A stretch of 64,000 nt of DNA, taken from NCBI GenBank assembly GCA_032629725.1, contig JAFEVB010000002.1, forward strand, positions 2,232,001-2,296,000, written 5' to 3'. This document shows, piece after piece, positions 23,085 to 34,105 of this stretch. The stretch's first letter is position 1; each line of letters starts with the position of its first letter. Both the position numbers and the translations under genes were made by a program. The stretch is from Gremmenia infestans (lineage: Eukaryota; Ascomycota; Leotiomycetes; Helotiales; Hamatocanthoscyphaceae). The notes under the pieces were generated by a model, which was not told where the DNA came from, made no database searches, and saw only the letters and a program-made list of their open reading frames with translations.

Positions 23085-25778
23085 ATGCGGAGCTGCCCTC
23101 CTGCCTGCCGCCGAGCAGTGCAGCACCCGCGGCTTCTACCCCCCGAAACGATATGGATATCCGACGATGTACTCTCCGCAGCCTTCCAGCGGTTCGTCAG
23201 TTTGTCCAAGTCTACCAGACGTTATGGCAGCTTCGTTCCAGGCCCACTGGAAGCTCGGAGACGCTTGGGAAAGCGAAGGATGGGTATTCAGCTCTCGGAA
23301 TCTACTCCGAAGTCTGCATTCTACTTTCCCCCTATGTGGAACATATTTGGAGAAGTTGATAGGACCAGGTTTCAGTGGGAGCCACCATCTACGAGATCCT
23401 CGACGCCTGAAGCTGGAACCAGGTGGCTTCAGTACCTGGAGGACTGGTTAGGGTTAGGATCGTTGCCATCTGCTCCTGCACCCGCATCATCTGTATCCGC
23501 AGTGGAAGATCTCGTTGCAGCTCCCCCATTGACCGCGGCACCTATCCAACCGGTTTGGAAACTCTTCTCGTTAATTAGCTTCCGGTCCGACCTGCGAAAG
23601 GCCGTAGTCCGAGGCGACGATGATAGGATCATCAGGCTTTGCAATAAACTCAACAACAAAATGAAAGAAGGTCTCATACTTGGCCTAGTGCCAGATGACA
23701 TGCTCCTCAAGGCTCTTAATCTTCATCGATATGAGTTGCCGGACATACCCTTGAGAGCATCACTTGCTCTCGCATTCTGTCAAGTTGTCTGGGATGGAAT
23801 CACAACTTCTAGAAAAGTGGTGCCAATGAGTATACATAAGACTGCTGTCATAAGTGCTCTTGTTGGAAATCTATCAGAACTGCCCATTTGTCCAAAAGTA
23901 CAGACTCTGGCTCATGACATTCTTTGCTCCTCGTCACCACGTCAGCTCCAGATTATGAGAGAAAGTATCAAGCCTTTGCTTCATGCATGGATACAGTCAT
24001 GGGCAATTGATGAGTGCCCTTCTGCAGCCGACATGTCCGGATTATTTATCAAAGCGGAAGAGGCTATGAATTCAGTCAAGTACACGCTCAGTCGTGCTCA
24101 CAGCTTCTTACCATCATTGGAGCAAGGTGGCAAGCATAAGGAATGGGTCGAGATGCATAGATTAGTCGACGAGGCTAGAGATGGCACTCATCGCAGTATA
24201 GAGGCTGTTGACGTTGCGGAGAACGTACTGTTTCCTCAGACAACTTCCGTAGCCTTGTTTGCCAGAGCCATTGAAACCCTGGAGGAGCATAGCAATGTAT
24301 TGGCAAGCATGCTTGTCCAGTCATGTTCAAGTTATGTCTCTACCGCCATCCGGACGGCACCAAAAGAAGCAAGAGCCGTATTGAGGTTCTACTGGCTATC
24401 TTCAGTGGCGCAAATGCGCAATGTCAATGATGGCCTATTTGTTCAAATATTCAAAGCTCTCAACGACCCTATCGGCCCAGTTTTGCCGCGTAACATTTGT
24501 ATCATCATGATAGACCGTTGGATTACCCAGGGTGCGTTGAATTCTCCAGCCATTGTCAGAAATGGTTTTAAAGCCCGAGGACACGCTCCGGATGCCATTG
24601 CCGACCTACTTCAAAACCTCAAGAGACATAACGAGGCGTGGTTGTCGAAGACAGAGGAGGTTTTTAAACTTCTCCAGAAGCTTGACGCATATGAAACGGT
24701 TCACTCTACCCTCACTGCGATGCTCCAACGTGGGTTGAAACTGCCTACGAGCATCATCTTGAGAGCTCTAAATAACATAAGCTACTGTAACGCTCAAGTC
24801 GCATATAACATCTTTCATATCTGGCTTCCACTCAGGGACGACCGCCGCGGTTTACACGTGGAGAAATGCTCAAACTTCGTTCTGTCATTGATCGCTTCCT
24901 CTCGTTTTAGCTCCAAATCAATTTGGGACGTCTTAGGACTCCCCATTTACTATCAAGTACCGCCACATCTATTCCCAGGATTCTCTAATAATCCAAGCGA
25001 CCGCCTATGGCCAACTTCGGAAGCTCTTATCACGAAGATGGCAGTGGGGTTTGCTGCTGAAGCCGGCCGTAGACCTAGATGGGCGCTTAGAAACGTCTCA
25101 CAGTGTTTACTCTACCTACGCATCCGCGGAAACCCCATAACCCCAGAGTTGACAAAGTCCCTTACACTCTCCGGCATCACCATGGACATGGTCAGAAGCC
25201 GTTGGGTCAGTGATCACAGACTGGCATGGTCTCTCAAATTCGTCGAGCAGGTCGAGGGAACGGCGGTCGCGGAAGCACTAGATAAACAAGTATTCAACTA
25301 CCGAAAGCAATTGGTCGCGGAGAGAGAAGAACTTCGCGGGCAATCATTTTCGCCGCAGTGGGTGCATGATCAGCAGCACATGGTCCATATGCAGCATTTA
25401 CTTATTGAGAGAGAGGCAATCCGAGTACAATCAGAGACAGTCAAGCAAGTTCAAGATGTGCCGCGAAAGGAGCAGCAGGAACGGAGGAAAGAAGAGCGGG
25501 AGAGGGTGAAGCGGGAGATATTAGAGGAGCGGGAAAGGCTAAAGCAGGCAACGCTTGAACGTCAAAGGCTGGAGCGGGAGAGGCTTGACAAGGATAATGA
25601 GCGGCGGAAGAAGAAGTTGGAAAAGCTAGCCAATGAGCGGGAGGTTATGGAGAGTACGATGAAAGAAATAGGGCAGCACGTCGAGAAGAAGCGGGCAAGA
25701 AAAGGAAAGGAGCCACCAAAGTTAAAGAAGCAGCCGCAGTGGGGAAAGCTACCTGTCGAAGAATACGCAAATGAGTAG
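23085..25778 (+). CDS. Large helical protein with C-terminal charged coiled coil, probably mitochondrial
   Basis: This is a single-exon frame of 897 residues. An in-frame TAG lies two codons before the first ATG (two triplets upstream), so this start is the only unspliced one. The N-terminus (MRSCPPACRRAVQHPRLLPP) is basic and lacks acidic residues, as in mitochondrial presequences. A middle region of about 550 residues is made of alternating amphipathic helices resembling a TPR/PPR-like solenoid (LLKALNLHRYELPDIPLRAS; LDAYETVHSTLTAMLQRGL). The last about 170 residues are a highly charged Glu/Arg/Lys coiled coil (around EEREELRGQS to REVMESTMKEIG) with a basic tail. I do not recognise a named family. 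A role in mitochondrial RNA or translation is only an inference from the architecture. Confidence 0.75.
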   Translation: MRSCPPACRRAVQHPRLLPPETIWISDDVLSAAFQRFVSLSKSTRRYGSFVPGPLEARRRLGKRRMGIQLSESTPKSAFYFPPMWNIFGEVDRTRFQWEPPSTRSSTPEAGTRWLQYLEDWLGLGSLPSAPAPASSVSAVEDLVAAPPLTAAPIQPVWKLFSLISFRSDLRKAVVRGDDDRIIRLCNKLNNKMKEGLILGLVPDDMLLKALNLHRYELPDIPLRASLALAFCQVVWDGITTSRKVVPMSIHKTAVISALVGNLSELPICPKVQTLAHDILCSSSPRQLQIMRESIKPLLHAWIQSWAIDECPSAADMSGLFIKAEEAMNSVKYTLSRAHSFLPSLEQGGKHKEWVEMHRLVDEARDGTHRSIEAVDVAENVLFPQTTSVALFARAIETLEEHSNVLASMLVQSCSSYVSTAIRTAPKEARAVLRFYWLSSVAQMRNVNDGLFVQIFKALNDPIGPVLPRNICIIMIDRWITQGALNSPAIVRNGFKARGHAPDAIADLLQNLKRHNEAWLSKTEEVFKLLQKLDAYETVHSTLTAMLQRGLKLPTSIILRALNNISYCNAQVAYNIFHIWLPLRDDRRGLHVEKCSNFVLSLIASSRFSSKSIWDVLGLPIYYQVPPHLFPGFSNNPSDRLWPTSEALITKMAVGFAAEAGRRPRWALRNVSQCLLYLRIRGNPITPELTKSLTLSGITMDMVRSRWVSDHRLAWSLKFVEQVEGTAVAEALDKQVFNYRKQLVAEREELRGQSFSPQWVHDQQHMVHMQHLLIEREAIRVQSETVKQVQDVPRKEQQERRKEERERVKREILEERERLKQATLERQRLERERLDKDNERRKKKLEKLANEREVMESTMKEIGQHVEKKRARKGKEPPKLKKQPQWGKLPVEEYANE

Positions 25779-25971
25779 ACCATACCATGTACAGCCAAAT
25801 AAGGGAAGCAGATCTAATGAATAAAGATCTTGTATATAGAGATTGGGTCAATTGTATGCATAGCAAATGAATAAAGACCATGTACATACAACGAGCATCA
25901 CCGTGCAATGCGTGCTGATTTTCGGAAGATTTGCAATTTCTCATACATGTTAAAATCTTACTTTGTTAAGA

Positions 25972-27762
25972 TCACTCCTCTAGCTGCGCAACTTCTTCTT
26001 CACCCATCGCAACATCCGCCCCATTTCCACCCCCCTTCTCTTCCCCATCCCTCTTCCGCAAATTCTCAAGACTATACAACAGATTCCTCAGTCCGCCAAC
26101 TGCGCTCTCAACTACATCATTTTCCCCAGCAGTCGCGAGTGCAAAAGACTCTTGCACCAACTTCACATCTTCTTCAAACACAAATGCTTGGAATGGGCTA
26201 GTGGTAGTGAGTTCCTTGGTGCTGTCGCTATTTTGTAGCTCGGTAATTGAGCCGGGTTTGTGTGTGCTGTCGACAGAAATGAGAACTCGGCTGCTTGGTG
26301 TTCTGTCGGATGCGGCGACGGCGATCCCTGTAGCCACGGAGAGAGCGTTTCCTGGTAGCGGCAGAGTCTGGGCGTGGTGGACCGTGTTGGAGTCCTGAAG
26401 GTGGAACGTGAAGAGTGCTGGAATCCTGTAATAAGATTAGTTCGTATATCTGGGATGATTTACAGATTCCAAAAAGCAGTTGAACTCACCCTTCAACAGT
26501 CACGAGCAAAACATCCATTTGCCCACTCCTCACCCAAGAAATGCCCGAAACGGCAATCTTGCTCACTAATCTCTCTCTACCCACGAATTCTTGCACAATA
26601 CTCTTTAGATCCGCCTTCGATACCAGTTGTTCCTTTTCCCACTCCCACACAAAAATCTCGTCATCCCCACCCCCCGCAATCAGTATCTCAGGTCGGGTAT
26701 CCGGGATACAAATCCGGCTGATAAACTCTGTGTGTCCCAGACAGAAACCCTCAATAATATGAGTTTGTGGAATCCCTCTCGAGATCCGGATATGCTCATC
26801 TCTATCACTGGTAATAACATAACTCCTGCCTCCACTTTTCGCCAACTTCACATCCGTAAGCAGAGATACGTGACCTAGTAACAAAGTATGCTCGAACTCC
26901 GGCTCGGATTTTTGGGGCTGGGGTGGCTTTTGGCGTTTTTGATTCTCGAGAGCTTTGCGGTTGCGTTGCGAGTGGATGGTTAGTTCATTGGCGGAGGGCT
27001 TGAATGGTTTTTCTTTCTCTGGGTTTTGGGGCGTGCTGAGGGGGGTTGAAGAGGTTGGTGGTGGTGATGGTGATGGGATGAGGGGGAGGGAGTAGACGTC
27101 GCCGAATTTGTCGGCGCTGAGGATTGTGGTGTTGTCTTCTGAGATGGTGAGCGCGGAGGGGCGTTTGGGCATTACTCTGCTCTTTATTAGTTTACGCATT
27201 TCATTTCAGAGGGATGGGCGAGGACTTGCCGTTGTGATAGCTGTTTTAAGTGCGTGACACCATCCTGAGATGTGAGGGAGAAGACTCGGATGCTTTTGTC
27301 TTCTCCTGTGATGGCTATCACGTGGTGGGCATCTGAAGTGACTGCTAGAGCTATGACTGCTGGGGCTTCGAGACCAGTGGCTAGGGCGTCTAGTCTGTAG
27401 TCGTGCTTCTTCTTCTCTTTTCTTGTTGGCTTCTTGCCATCCTTCTGCTCCTCTTTTGGGTCCTTGGTCGAGTTTTCATCTTGGTCATCCCCACCTGAAA
27501 GTTTTCTTCTTTTCGTCGGAGGTGATGATGCCTCGATTGTAATATCCACTGACGATGACTTGGAATCTTGATTCTCCAGCTTGGGAGTGATTTCTTTGAC
27601 GGGTGGTTTGGCCTTTGACGTCCCTTGACTGATGGGACATTTCCATGTAGAAATACATGAGCCATCACTGAGATTAAACAGCTCGATATTGGAACCTCTG
27701 GCAGCAACGAGGATATTACCACATTTCTCTATGCATTGATATGGCATCCGCATATTTGCCAT
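25972..27762 (-). CDS. TRM82: tRNA (guanine-N7) methyltransferase non-catalytic subunit Trm82 (WD repeats)
   Basis: This is the WD-repeat partner that stabilises Trm8 for m7G46 formation on tRNAs. The minus-strand exons 27230-27762, 26490-27176 and 25972-26425 give 557 residues. MPYQCIEKCGNILVAARGSNIELFNL opens blade 1. The family blocks MPKRPSALTISEDNTTILSADKFGDVYSLPL, LGHVSLLTDVKL, IITSDRDEHIRISRG-like (here VITSDRDEHIRIS) and FCLGHTEFISRICIP are present. A fungal-type disordered insert (about residues 50-120, PPTKRRKLSGG, Lys/Glu-rich) carries a possible nuclear localisation signal. A second low-complexity insert contains SPSPPPTSSTPLS. Intron 1 has a GC donor (gcaagt) rather than GT, chosen because only it preserves the frame into RVMPKRPS. 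Confidence 0.87.
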
Positions 27763-28061
27763 AAATAAAAAGAGCGTGATTATTAGATTGAGAAAAAGGT
27801 TACTTTTTACAATTATTATTTTAAACTTCTCAACTTCTTCAAAGTTTCCAATATTAAATTTTATATCACGTGGGTTACATGTCAGCCAATCACATCAAGG
27901 TAGATCTCGCGCTAAGAAGTTCTACCCGCACAGAGGGAATTCGCGAAAATGTCTGGAATCTTTTCACGACATCAACGACTTTTCTCAACCACCCCGAGAA
28001 CAATCGCTCAATTAACACAACTCTTTGACCCTTAAACATCCTACCTTCAACATAAGAAGAT
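27763..28061. promoter_or_regulatory. Bidirectional promoter TRM82 / RPP0
   Basis: The 299 bp between divergent starts couple a tRNA-modification gene with a ribosomal-protein gene. The RPP0 side is pyrimidine-rich (ctcaacttcttc, tttctcaacc), as expected of ribosomal-protein leaders. A TCACGTGG E-box-like site lies near 27867. Confidence 0.55.
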
Positions 28062-29088
28062 ATGGGGGGCAAAGCAGAAAACAAGGCCGGCTACTTCGAT
28101 AAGCTCAAGGGCCTCCTCGAGGAGTACACCAGCATCTTCATTGTCACCGTCGACAATGTCAGCTCTCAGCAGATGCACGAGATCCGTGGCGCCCTCCGTG
28201 GTGAGGGTGTTGTCCTGATGGGCAAGAACACCATGGTGAGATATACATCTATTATATTTTGAGCGTGTGCGATATTCCCAATACAACAGGCAGCTAATTG
28301 GTCGCTTTCTCCAGGTCCGTCGTGCCGTCAAGGGCTTCATTGGCGATAACCCCGAGTACGAGCGCCTCCTTCCTTTCGTCAAGGGCAATGTCGGTTTCGT
28401 CTTCACCAACGCCGATCTCAAGACCATCCGTGACAAGATTCTTGACAACAAGGTTGCTGCGCCTGCCAGAGCTGGTGCCCTCGCTCCTAAGGATGTCTTC
28501 ATCCCAGCTGGTAACACTGGTATGGAACCCGGAAAGACCTCTTTCTTCCAGGCTCTCGGTGTCCCAACCAAGATCGCCCGTGGTACCATTGAAATCACCA
28601 GCGATTTGAAGCTCGTCGAGGCTGGAAGCAAGGTCGGAGCCTCCGAGGCTACCCTGCTTAACATGTTGAACATCTCGCCCTTCACCTATGGTATGGGTAT
28701 CTCCCAGGTCTACGACCAGGGCAACACTTTCCCACCTGATGTTCTCGACATTGAGGAGTCTCAGCTTCTCAAGTCTTTCTCCAGCGCCATCACCACCATC
28801 GCTGCTATCTCCCTGGCTGCCAACTTCCCAACCCTTCCATCTGTTATGCACTCTGTTGTCAACAGCTACAAGAAGGTTTTGGCTATTGCCGTCGAGACTG
28901 AGTACAGCTGGCCCGAGATAGAGGACTTGAAGGACCGCATCGCTAACCCCGATGCTTACGCTTCCGCCGGCCCTGCTGCCGCAACCGAGGCTGCCCCAGC
29001 TGCGGCTGCTGAAGCTCCCGCTGATGATGGAGAGAAGAGTGGTGAGGAGGACTCTGATGGAGAAGGATTCGGAGGCTTGTTCGACTAA
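28062..29088 (+). CDS. RPP0: 60S ribosomal stalk protein P0
   Basis: P0 (uL10) anchors the P1/P2 heterodimers at the GTPase-associated centre of the large subunit. The exons 28062-28235 and 28315-29088 give 315 residues. The L10-type RNA-binding domain is intact (GYFDKLKGLLEEYTSIFIVTVDN; MGKNTMVRRAVKGF; GNVGFVFTNADL). The second domain (KTSFFQALGVPTKIARGTIE) and the Ala-rich hinge follow, then the acidic tail EEDSDGEGFGGLFD. The codon choice is strongly biased to C/G third positions, unlike its neighbours, consistent with high expression. This bias also produces long spurious antisense frames. The tail differs from the usual DMGFGLFD ending (see findings). Confidence 0.95.
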
Positions 29089-29475
29089 GTCGGTCTTGAT
29101 CTTTCATAAGTTCGTGTTATCGCTGAACATAACGACATGATTCCTGCGACTAGAGCAGTATCTGCAGGTCCTACAATGTAGCTCATGAAGCACATTTCAG
29201 CGATTTGATTGGGATACATGATCGTGAGTGAAGTGAAATGCAGAAACAAATGGATTGCATTTTGAAGCACATAAAAGGTCAGTGTTTTCAATTTTTCTAT
29301 TTTACACCCTTCCTATCCCTAAGCATTATGATGAATAATTCAAAAGCTTTTTAACCCTTAATGGAGGTAACTCCTTGAAGACCAAAAACAACAACTCTAA
29401 TTTTTTCCTGACTGCTTTGCCCTTAAATACCTATACATACAACAAGATCTAGTCTATGCACACAATGTTAACTAT
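29089..29475. other. 3' region between convergent RPP0 and MSH1
   Basis: This is 387 bp of A/T-rich 3'-UTR-like sequence with no supported gene. Confidence 0.5.
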
Positions 29476-32463
29476 TCATACAGATCCCCCATTTCTCTCC
29501 AACACCTTCCTAGCAACAGCAATAGCTTCCTCTGGCAGCCCAGCCAACTTCGCAACCTTAAGCGCATGACTCCGCCTATTAACCCCCTCTCTCAACTTAT
29601 GCACATACCTAAAAGCCGCCCCATCCTCCTCTACATTCGTACAATAGCACCCTACCCCCTGCATGTCCTCTTCCCGTGCCATATCCGCCAGCCCATGAAA
29701 ATGCGTCGCGAACAATGTCCTGCACTTATTCACATGGTACAAATGATGCAAGCATGCAAAAGCAACCGCCGTCCCATCGGCAGGTGTCGTGCCCCGTCCT
29801 ATCTCATCCATAACCACAAACGAACGCGGCGTCGCGTGTTTAAGTATCGTAGCCGTCTCTAACATCTCCACCATAAACGTCGATTGGTCCCGGTACAGGT
29901 TATCTGCTGACCCCACCCGGCTGAATATCTGGTCCACGATGCCGAGTTCTGCATATGAGGCGGGCACGTAGGAACCGACTTGGGCGAGGATGGTGATGAG
30001 CGCATTCTGGCGTAGGAATGTGCTCTTGCCTGCCATATTCGGACCTGTGATAAGCCATATCTTCTGAGAATCACCGACAAAACAGTCGTTTGTAGTGAAC
30101 GTCCTGCCCTCGACTTCTAAGCCTCCTTCTACCGTAGGATGCCTTCCTCCTATAATCTTGTGCGTAGTGCTATTATTGAGACTCGGGCGCGTCCAGCCCT
30201 TTTCCGCAGCCAATGTGGCGAAGGAACTGGCGATATCCAGTTCGTCGAGCACGACTGCGTTGCGGCGGAGCTTGACGATGTTGTGGATTACGTGCTCGCG
30301 AAGGTCGCGGAACACGCGCTGTTCTTCGGCGCGGATGCGGTCTCGGCAGCGGTCGAGGCGGCCTCCTAGGTTTGTCCATTCGGGGTGGTGGAATGAGCTG
30401 GTGCTTTTGCTGGAGCTGACTCGGCGGCCTTCAGCGAGGTCGCGTTTGATGTCTTTGCCCTTGACGTGGCAGATGTGGCCGAGCCCGGGGGTGAAGCGCA
30501 GGGTGAGAGTTGAGGATTCGAGACGGGTTTTGAGATCTTCGGCGAGGGTTGATTTTTCAGTTCCTAGTTTTGCTAGGTCTTCGTGGAGACGCTCCAGAGT
30601 CTGACTAGCTATTGGTTTCATGATCCAAGCTTCGTTGTCGTCGGAGTAGTACTCCCTGAGACCTGTTGGCTTCTTTTTCTTTTTTGGTAGGATGTTGGCA
30701 TCTTCTCTTGATCCTTCCGAGGTAACGATGGCTTCTGCAAGAGCTTGTATTTCTCCGACTTCTCCATCTTCCATCATATGCTGTTGTACGATTCCTTCCT
30801 CGTCGATAGCTGCTTTGATCCGGCTTGCGAGTTCACTAGGGCCGTCAAGGTTAATTCGAGCAGCCATGTTTCGGACGCAATCTTCTTCACTACTATCTTG
30901 GATGAGAGTAGTCACCAGTTCCTGCGTTGCATGTACTGTGCTAGCTAGACCTAACATGTCGTCTGGATCGCCTCGACCGAATGCGAATTTCTGCAATAGG
31001 CGATGGGAGTCATGACTTCTCTTGAGGAGAATAACGATACGTTCCCGGAGTAGTTCATTATGTAACATGTGGGTGACAAGGTCTAGACGATAATTTATCA
31101 CGTCCAGAGATGTTGAGGGCGAGCCTAACTCTAGATTAGTATCCGGTCCAAGTAGCAGAGAATCGAAACATACTTAGCCAGTTATCCAGTAACCTTGCAC
31201 CACCTTTTGTAACAGTCCGTCTGATTACATGTAACAGACTGCCCGTAGTCAGATCATCTCGCATGGTCTTTTTGATCTCCAAAGCTCGCATGGTGTTCTT
31301 GTCGATGGCCATCATGTCTAGCTGTCTCGTAGGAGGTTGCAGCTTCATATTCGAACCTTGCAGTCTCTCCCCAACATATTGAAGGAGGGTACTACCAGCA
31401 GCCTCTTCCTCGGGTGTGAAATCGTTGGCGACCCGCGTAATTATGGGTGATTCCAGCATAGGAGACCAGTCTTTGATGGACTTTACCTCTGAGGGATTGC
31501 AATATGTGATGAGATGACGGTCTTCTGCAAGGACGGTAAAGATCCCGTGGTCTTTAGATGATTGGAGATCTTCATCTAACACGATCTCTCGGGGTCCTAT
31601 TCGTGAAAGGAAAGATGGGAGGGACGATAGTGTTGTAAATTGGGTGAAGAAATGACCAGTTGATAAATCCAGCCAAGCAAGGCCTAGAGGAATGTCGGAC
31701 TGTTCAGGATTAATGGGTGGGTCATTTTCCATTTCTTGGTCTTGTGATAGCTCTTGAGAATTATCTCCAGCATGAATAGCAAGAACATAGTTATTCGTAA
31801 AAGGATCCATGAAATTCTCATCAATCAACGTCCCAGGGGTAATGATCCGCGTGACCTTCCTATCATTCAACAAACCTCCAGCTTTAACCTTTCCAGAAGG
31901 GTCATTTCGAAATTCCTCAGCAACAGCCACATATCGATTTAGATCTTGAACAAGAATCTTGAGATATCTGTCTAGCTGAAAAAATGGAAAGCCGGCCTAG
32001 TCGCCCATTAGCCCAGTATGCAGCCTAAGCTTAAAAGACATACCATTGAAACAATAACAGGATTCGTCCTAGGACCCGTACTCTTCGGCGCAACCTTCAA
32101 ATTCAACAGCGGTCCAAACTCATCCGCATGCTCAAAGTACAATTCATAAAACCCACCAACGCGAGTAAGTAGCACGCAATTTTCAAATTTCCTCATATTA
32201 CTACGCGCTTGAAGCAACACGGTAGGCAAAGCAGGCTCCTGATCCTCCAGGGCCAGCGGCTCTAGTGGGATAGTGCCTTGAGGAAGCTCATCGAGCTTGG
32301 CGGAGGCTTTCCTTTTCGCGCCCCTATTATGCGGAACGCGAGGTGAACGTGAGAACACATGGTTGCTGCGCAGTGGAGTCTCATTTCGGAGGGTGTGCAG
32401 CAGACATCGAGATGCTATCCGACGCGTGGGAAGGGCTCGGATGCATTTAGATGAGACGATCAT
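29476..32463 (-). CDS. MSH1: Mitochondrial MutS homologue Msh1
   Basis: This mismatch-recognition ATPase protects mitochondrial DNA. The minus-strand exons 32044-32463, 31174-31996 and 29476-31124 give 963 residues, close to yeast Msh1. The first about 50 residues are Arg/Ser-rich without acids (a mitochondrial presequence). The MutS I domain includes the mismatch-binding motif in LLTRVGGFYELYFEHADEFG. The lever and clamp domains follow, then the ATPase with Walker A in LITGPNMAGKSTFLRQNALI (about residue 770), Walker B in SFVVMDEIGRGTTPADG, and the ATHFHGL switch. The last intron acceptor was set at TTAG|GC so that the frame gives the conserved WLSSPSTSLDVIN. Confidence 0.95.
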
Positions 32464-32824
32464 TAGGCAGGCATGCTTTTGGAGGTATTCTAAGGAGTAA
32501 TTCGTGGTCTTTGTAGGAAAGGAGTGAAAGTGAGAAGATATAGTCGCTTAGTCATATATGGAAATTATATCACCACGTGATTATTCAACCTGTTTCTTAC
32601 GGTGTTAAGTGTGTGGACGTAAGAAGTCCTTTAGAAGTTTCTCTTGGCTCTTTGATATGATATAAGATTGTGTGTTTCTTCAAGGGATTGCAAATATCCC
32701 TCAAACCCTGCAAAATCCGCTTCATTGACGCAAATAGCCGAGACCTTATCTTTCCTCCTTTATAATCCCCCTGGGTACGGTCTAAAGTATCCGATCTAAA
32801 GTATCCGATCAAACACATTCATCC
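32464..32824. promoter_or_regulatory. Bidirectional promoter MSH1 / HAD phosphatase
   Basis: The 361 bp between divergent starts include a perfect 14-bp tandem duplication (32781-32808, unit TCTAAAGTATCCGA) ending 16 bp before the HAD start codon. A TATATGG-like and CACGTG-containing segment lies nearer MSH1 (around 32555-32578). Confidence 0.5.
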
Positions 32825-34105
32825 ATGTTCAGACAATTCTCTCATAGTACCCTAAAGTCTGTCACTATTCGTTTCCAATCATCTCTCACCATGACAAAAC
32901 GCCCCATCATCCTCGACTTCGACGGCACAATCACAACAAAAGACACCATCACCACCCTCGCCCACCTAGCCATAACCCACCAAGCCTCCCATGGTCTCAA
33001 CCTCCAACCAGCATGGGACACTATTGTCTCATCATACAACTTCGATCTCTCCTCCCACATAGCTCATTACCACCCCACAATAGAAGAGCGAAAAACACTG
33101 AAGCAAGAAATCGAATACTATAGAAGTCTGAAAAATGTAGAAAGTAAAAGTTTTGATCGTGTTAGCGCTTCGGGGATTTTTAAGGACATTGGGGCGACGG
33201 ATGAGCGTGCACAATACGCAGCTATCGTTGATGATATCCTAGCATCTGTTGATTTGAAGACGGTTAATACGAGGCAAGTGAGAACAGGATTGGCTGAAAG
33301 GCTTGGAGTTGATTTGGGGGGTCAGAAGGTGTGTCCTTTTTGTTTTGAATATTGTCAAGGGGTTGAGAAAGGTACTGATATAGTGGGGTCCCAGGAAATG
33401 CTTCAAGAGTTGATCACGGAGAGATTTGATGTTGCAAACCAGGCTGCTGGTAGTCCAGCTCCTTCTACCAAGACGAAGGGTCCTCCTAAGGCGTGGCCGC
33501 TTGGGAAATGGCATCATTTCGGGGTTGATGCGGTGAGGGGTGGGCATGTGGAGGGGAGGAAAGGGATTAAGGAGTTCGGGAACATGGCTGCTAGTCAGGG
33601 GGCGGTGTGTGGTATTGTCTCGGTGAATTTCTCAAGGGATTTCGTAAGGGGGGTCGTCAGTGCGGTTTGCCCTGGGCTTGCAGGTATGGACGTTGTGGCG
33701 AATGTTTCTAATGCAGCTGGTTTGCTCGAGGGCTTCAATGTCTATGGTGAAGGTCGTCCGAAGGAGGTGATTGCAACGTCGGATGGTAAGCTCGCGGCTA
33801 TGAAAGAGTTGTTGGGGTATTGGTGGAAGCAGGGAGAATTGAAGGGGGAAGAAGCGCCGCATCCGATTTATGTCGGGGATTCAGGAACGGACTTGGAATG
33901 TTTAATGGAAGATGGGGTTATCGGGATCGTGATAACGGGAGATGGAAAAAGCGCTTTAATGGAGACTTTCAACCGGATTGGCGTGAAAGTCATTCCCATC
34001 AAAGAGTTTCGAGAAAGCGAAGAGACATTTGTGTATTGGGCTCGAGACTTCACAGAGATTATGCAAAGCCCTTTATTCAGCAATTCGCCGGGACAGATAA
34101 CTTAA
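32825..34105 (+). CDS. HAD-superfamily phosphatase with central cysteine-containing insert
   Basis: This is an intronless 426-residue protein of the haloacid dehalogenase fold. Motif I is RPIILDFDGTITTKD (nucleophile Asp plus the +2 Asp), motif II is VSVNFS, and motif IV is YVGDSGTDLECLMEDG, so catalysis is likely intact. The first 22 residues (MFRQFSHSTLKSVTIRFQSS) are basic and hydroxylated and could be a mitochondrial presequence. A second Met at residue 23, just before TKRPIILDFDG, would give a cytosolic form, so dual start use is possible. About 90 residues between motif I/cap and motif II carry CPFCFEYC and Pro/Lys-rich spacers that I do not recognise. The substrate is unknown. Phosphoserine-phosphatase- or PHOSPHO-like activity is only a superfamily-level guess. 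Confidence 0.8.
   Translation: MFRQFSHSTLKSVTIRFQSSLTMTKRPIILDFDGTITTKDTITTLAHLAITHQASHGLNLQPAWDTIVSSYNFDLSSHIAHYHPTIEERKTLKQEIEYYRSLKNVESKSFDRVSASGIFKDIGATDERAQYAAIVDDILASVDLKTVNTRQVRTGLAERLGVDLGGQKVCPFCFEYCQGVEKGTDIVGSQEMLQELITERFDVANQAAGSPAPSTKTKGPPKAWPLGKWHHFGVDAVRGGHVEGRKGIKEFGNMAASQGAVCGIVSVNFSRDFVRGVVSAVCPGLAGMDVVANVSNAAGLLEGFNVYGEGRPKEVIATSDGKLAAMKELLGYWWKQGELKGEEAPHPIYVGDSGTDLECLMEDGVIGIVITGDGKSALMETFNRIGVKVIPIKEFRESEETFVYWARDFTEIMQSPLFSNSPGQIT

Noticed and set aside
28047..28851. Long antisense open frames (212 and 185 codons) over RPP0
   Set aside because: They arise from the strong codon bias of the ribosomal gene. They have no domain and no splice or promoter support.
33329..33383. 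Intron-like segment in the HAD gene (GTGTGT...ATAG)
   Set aside because: Its length of 55 bp would shift the frame and destroy motif II, so the open frame was kept.
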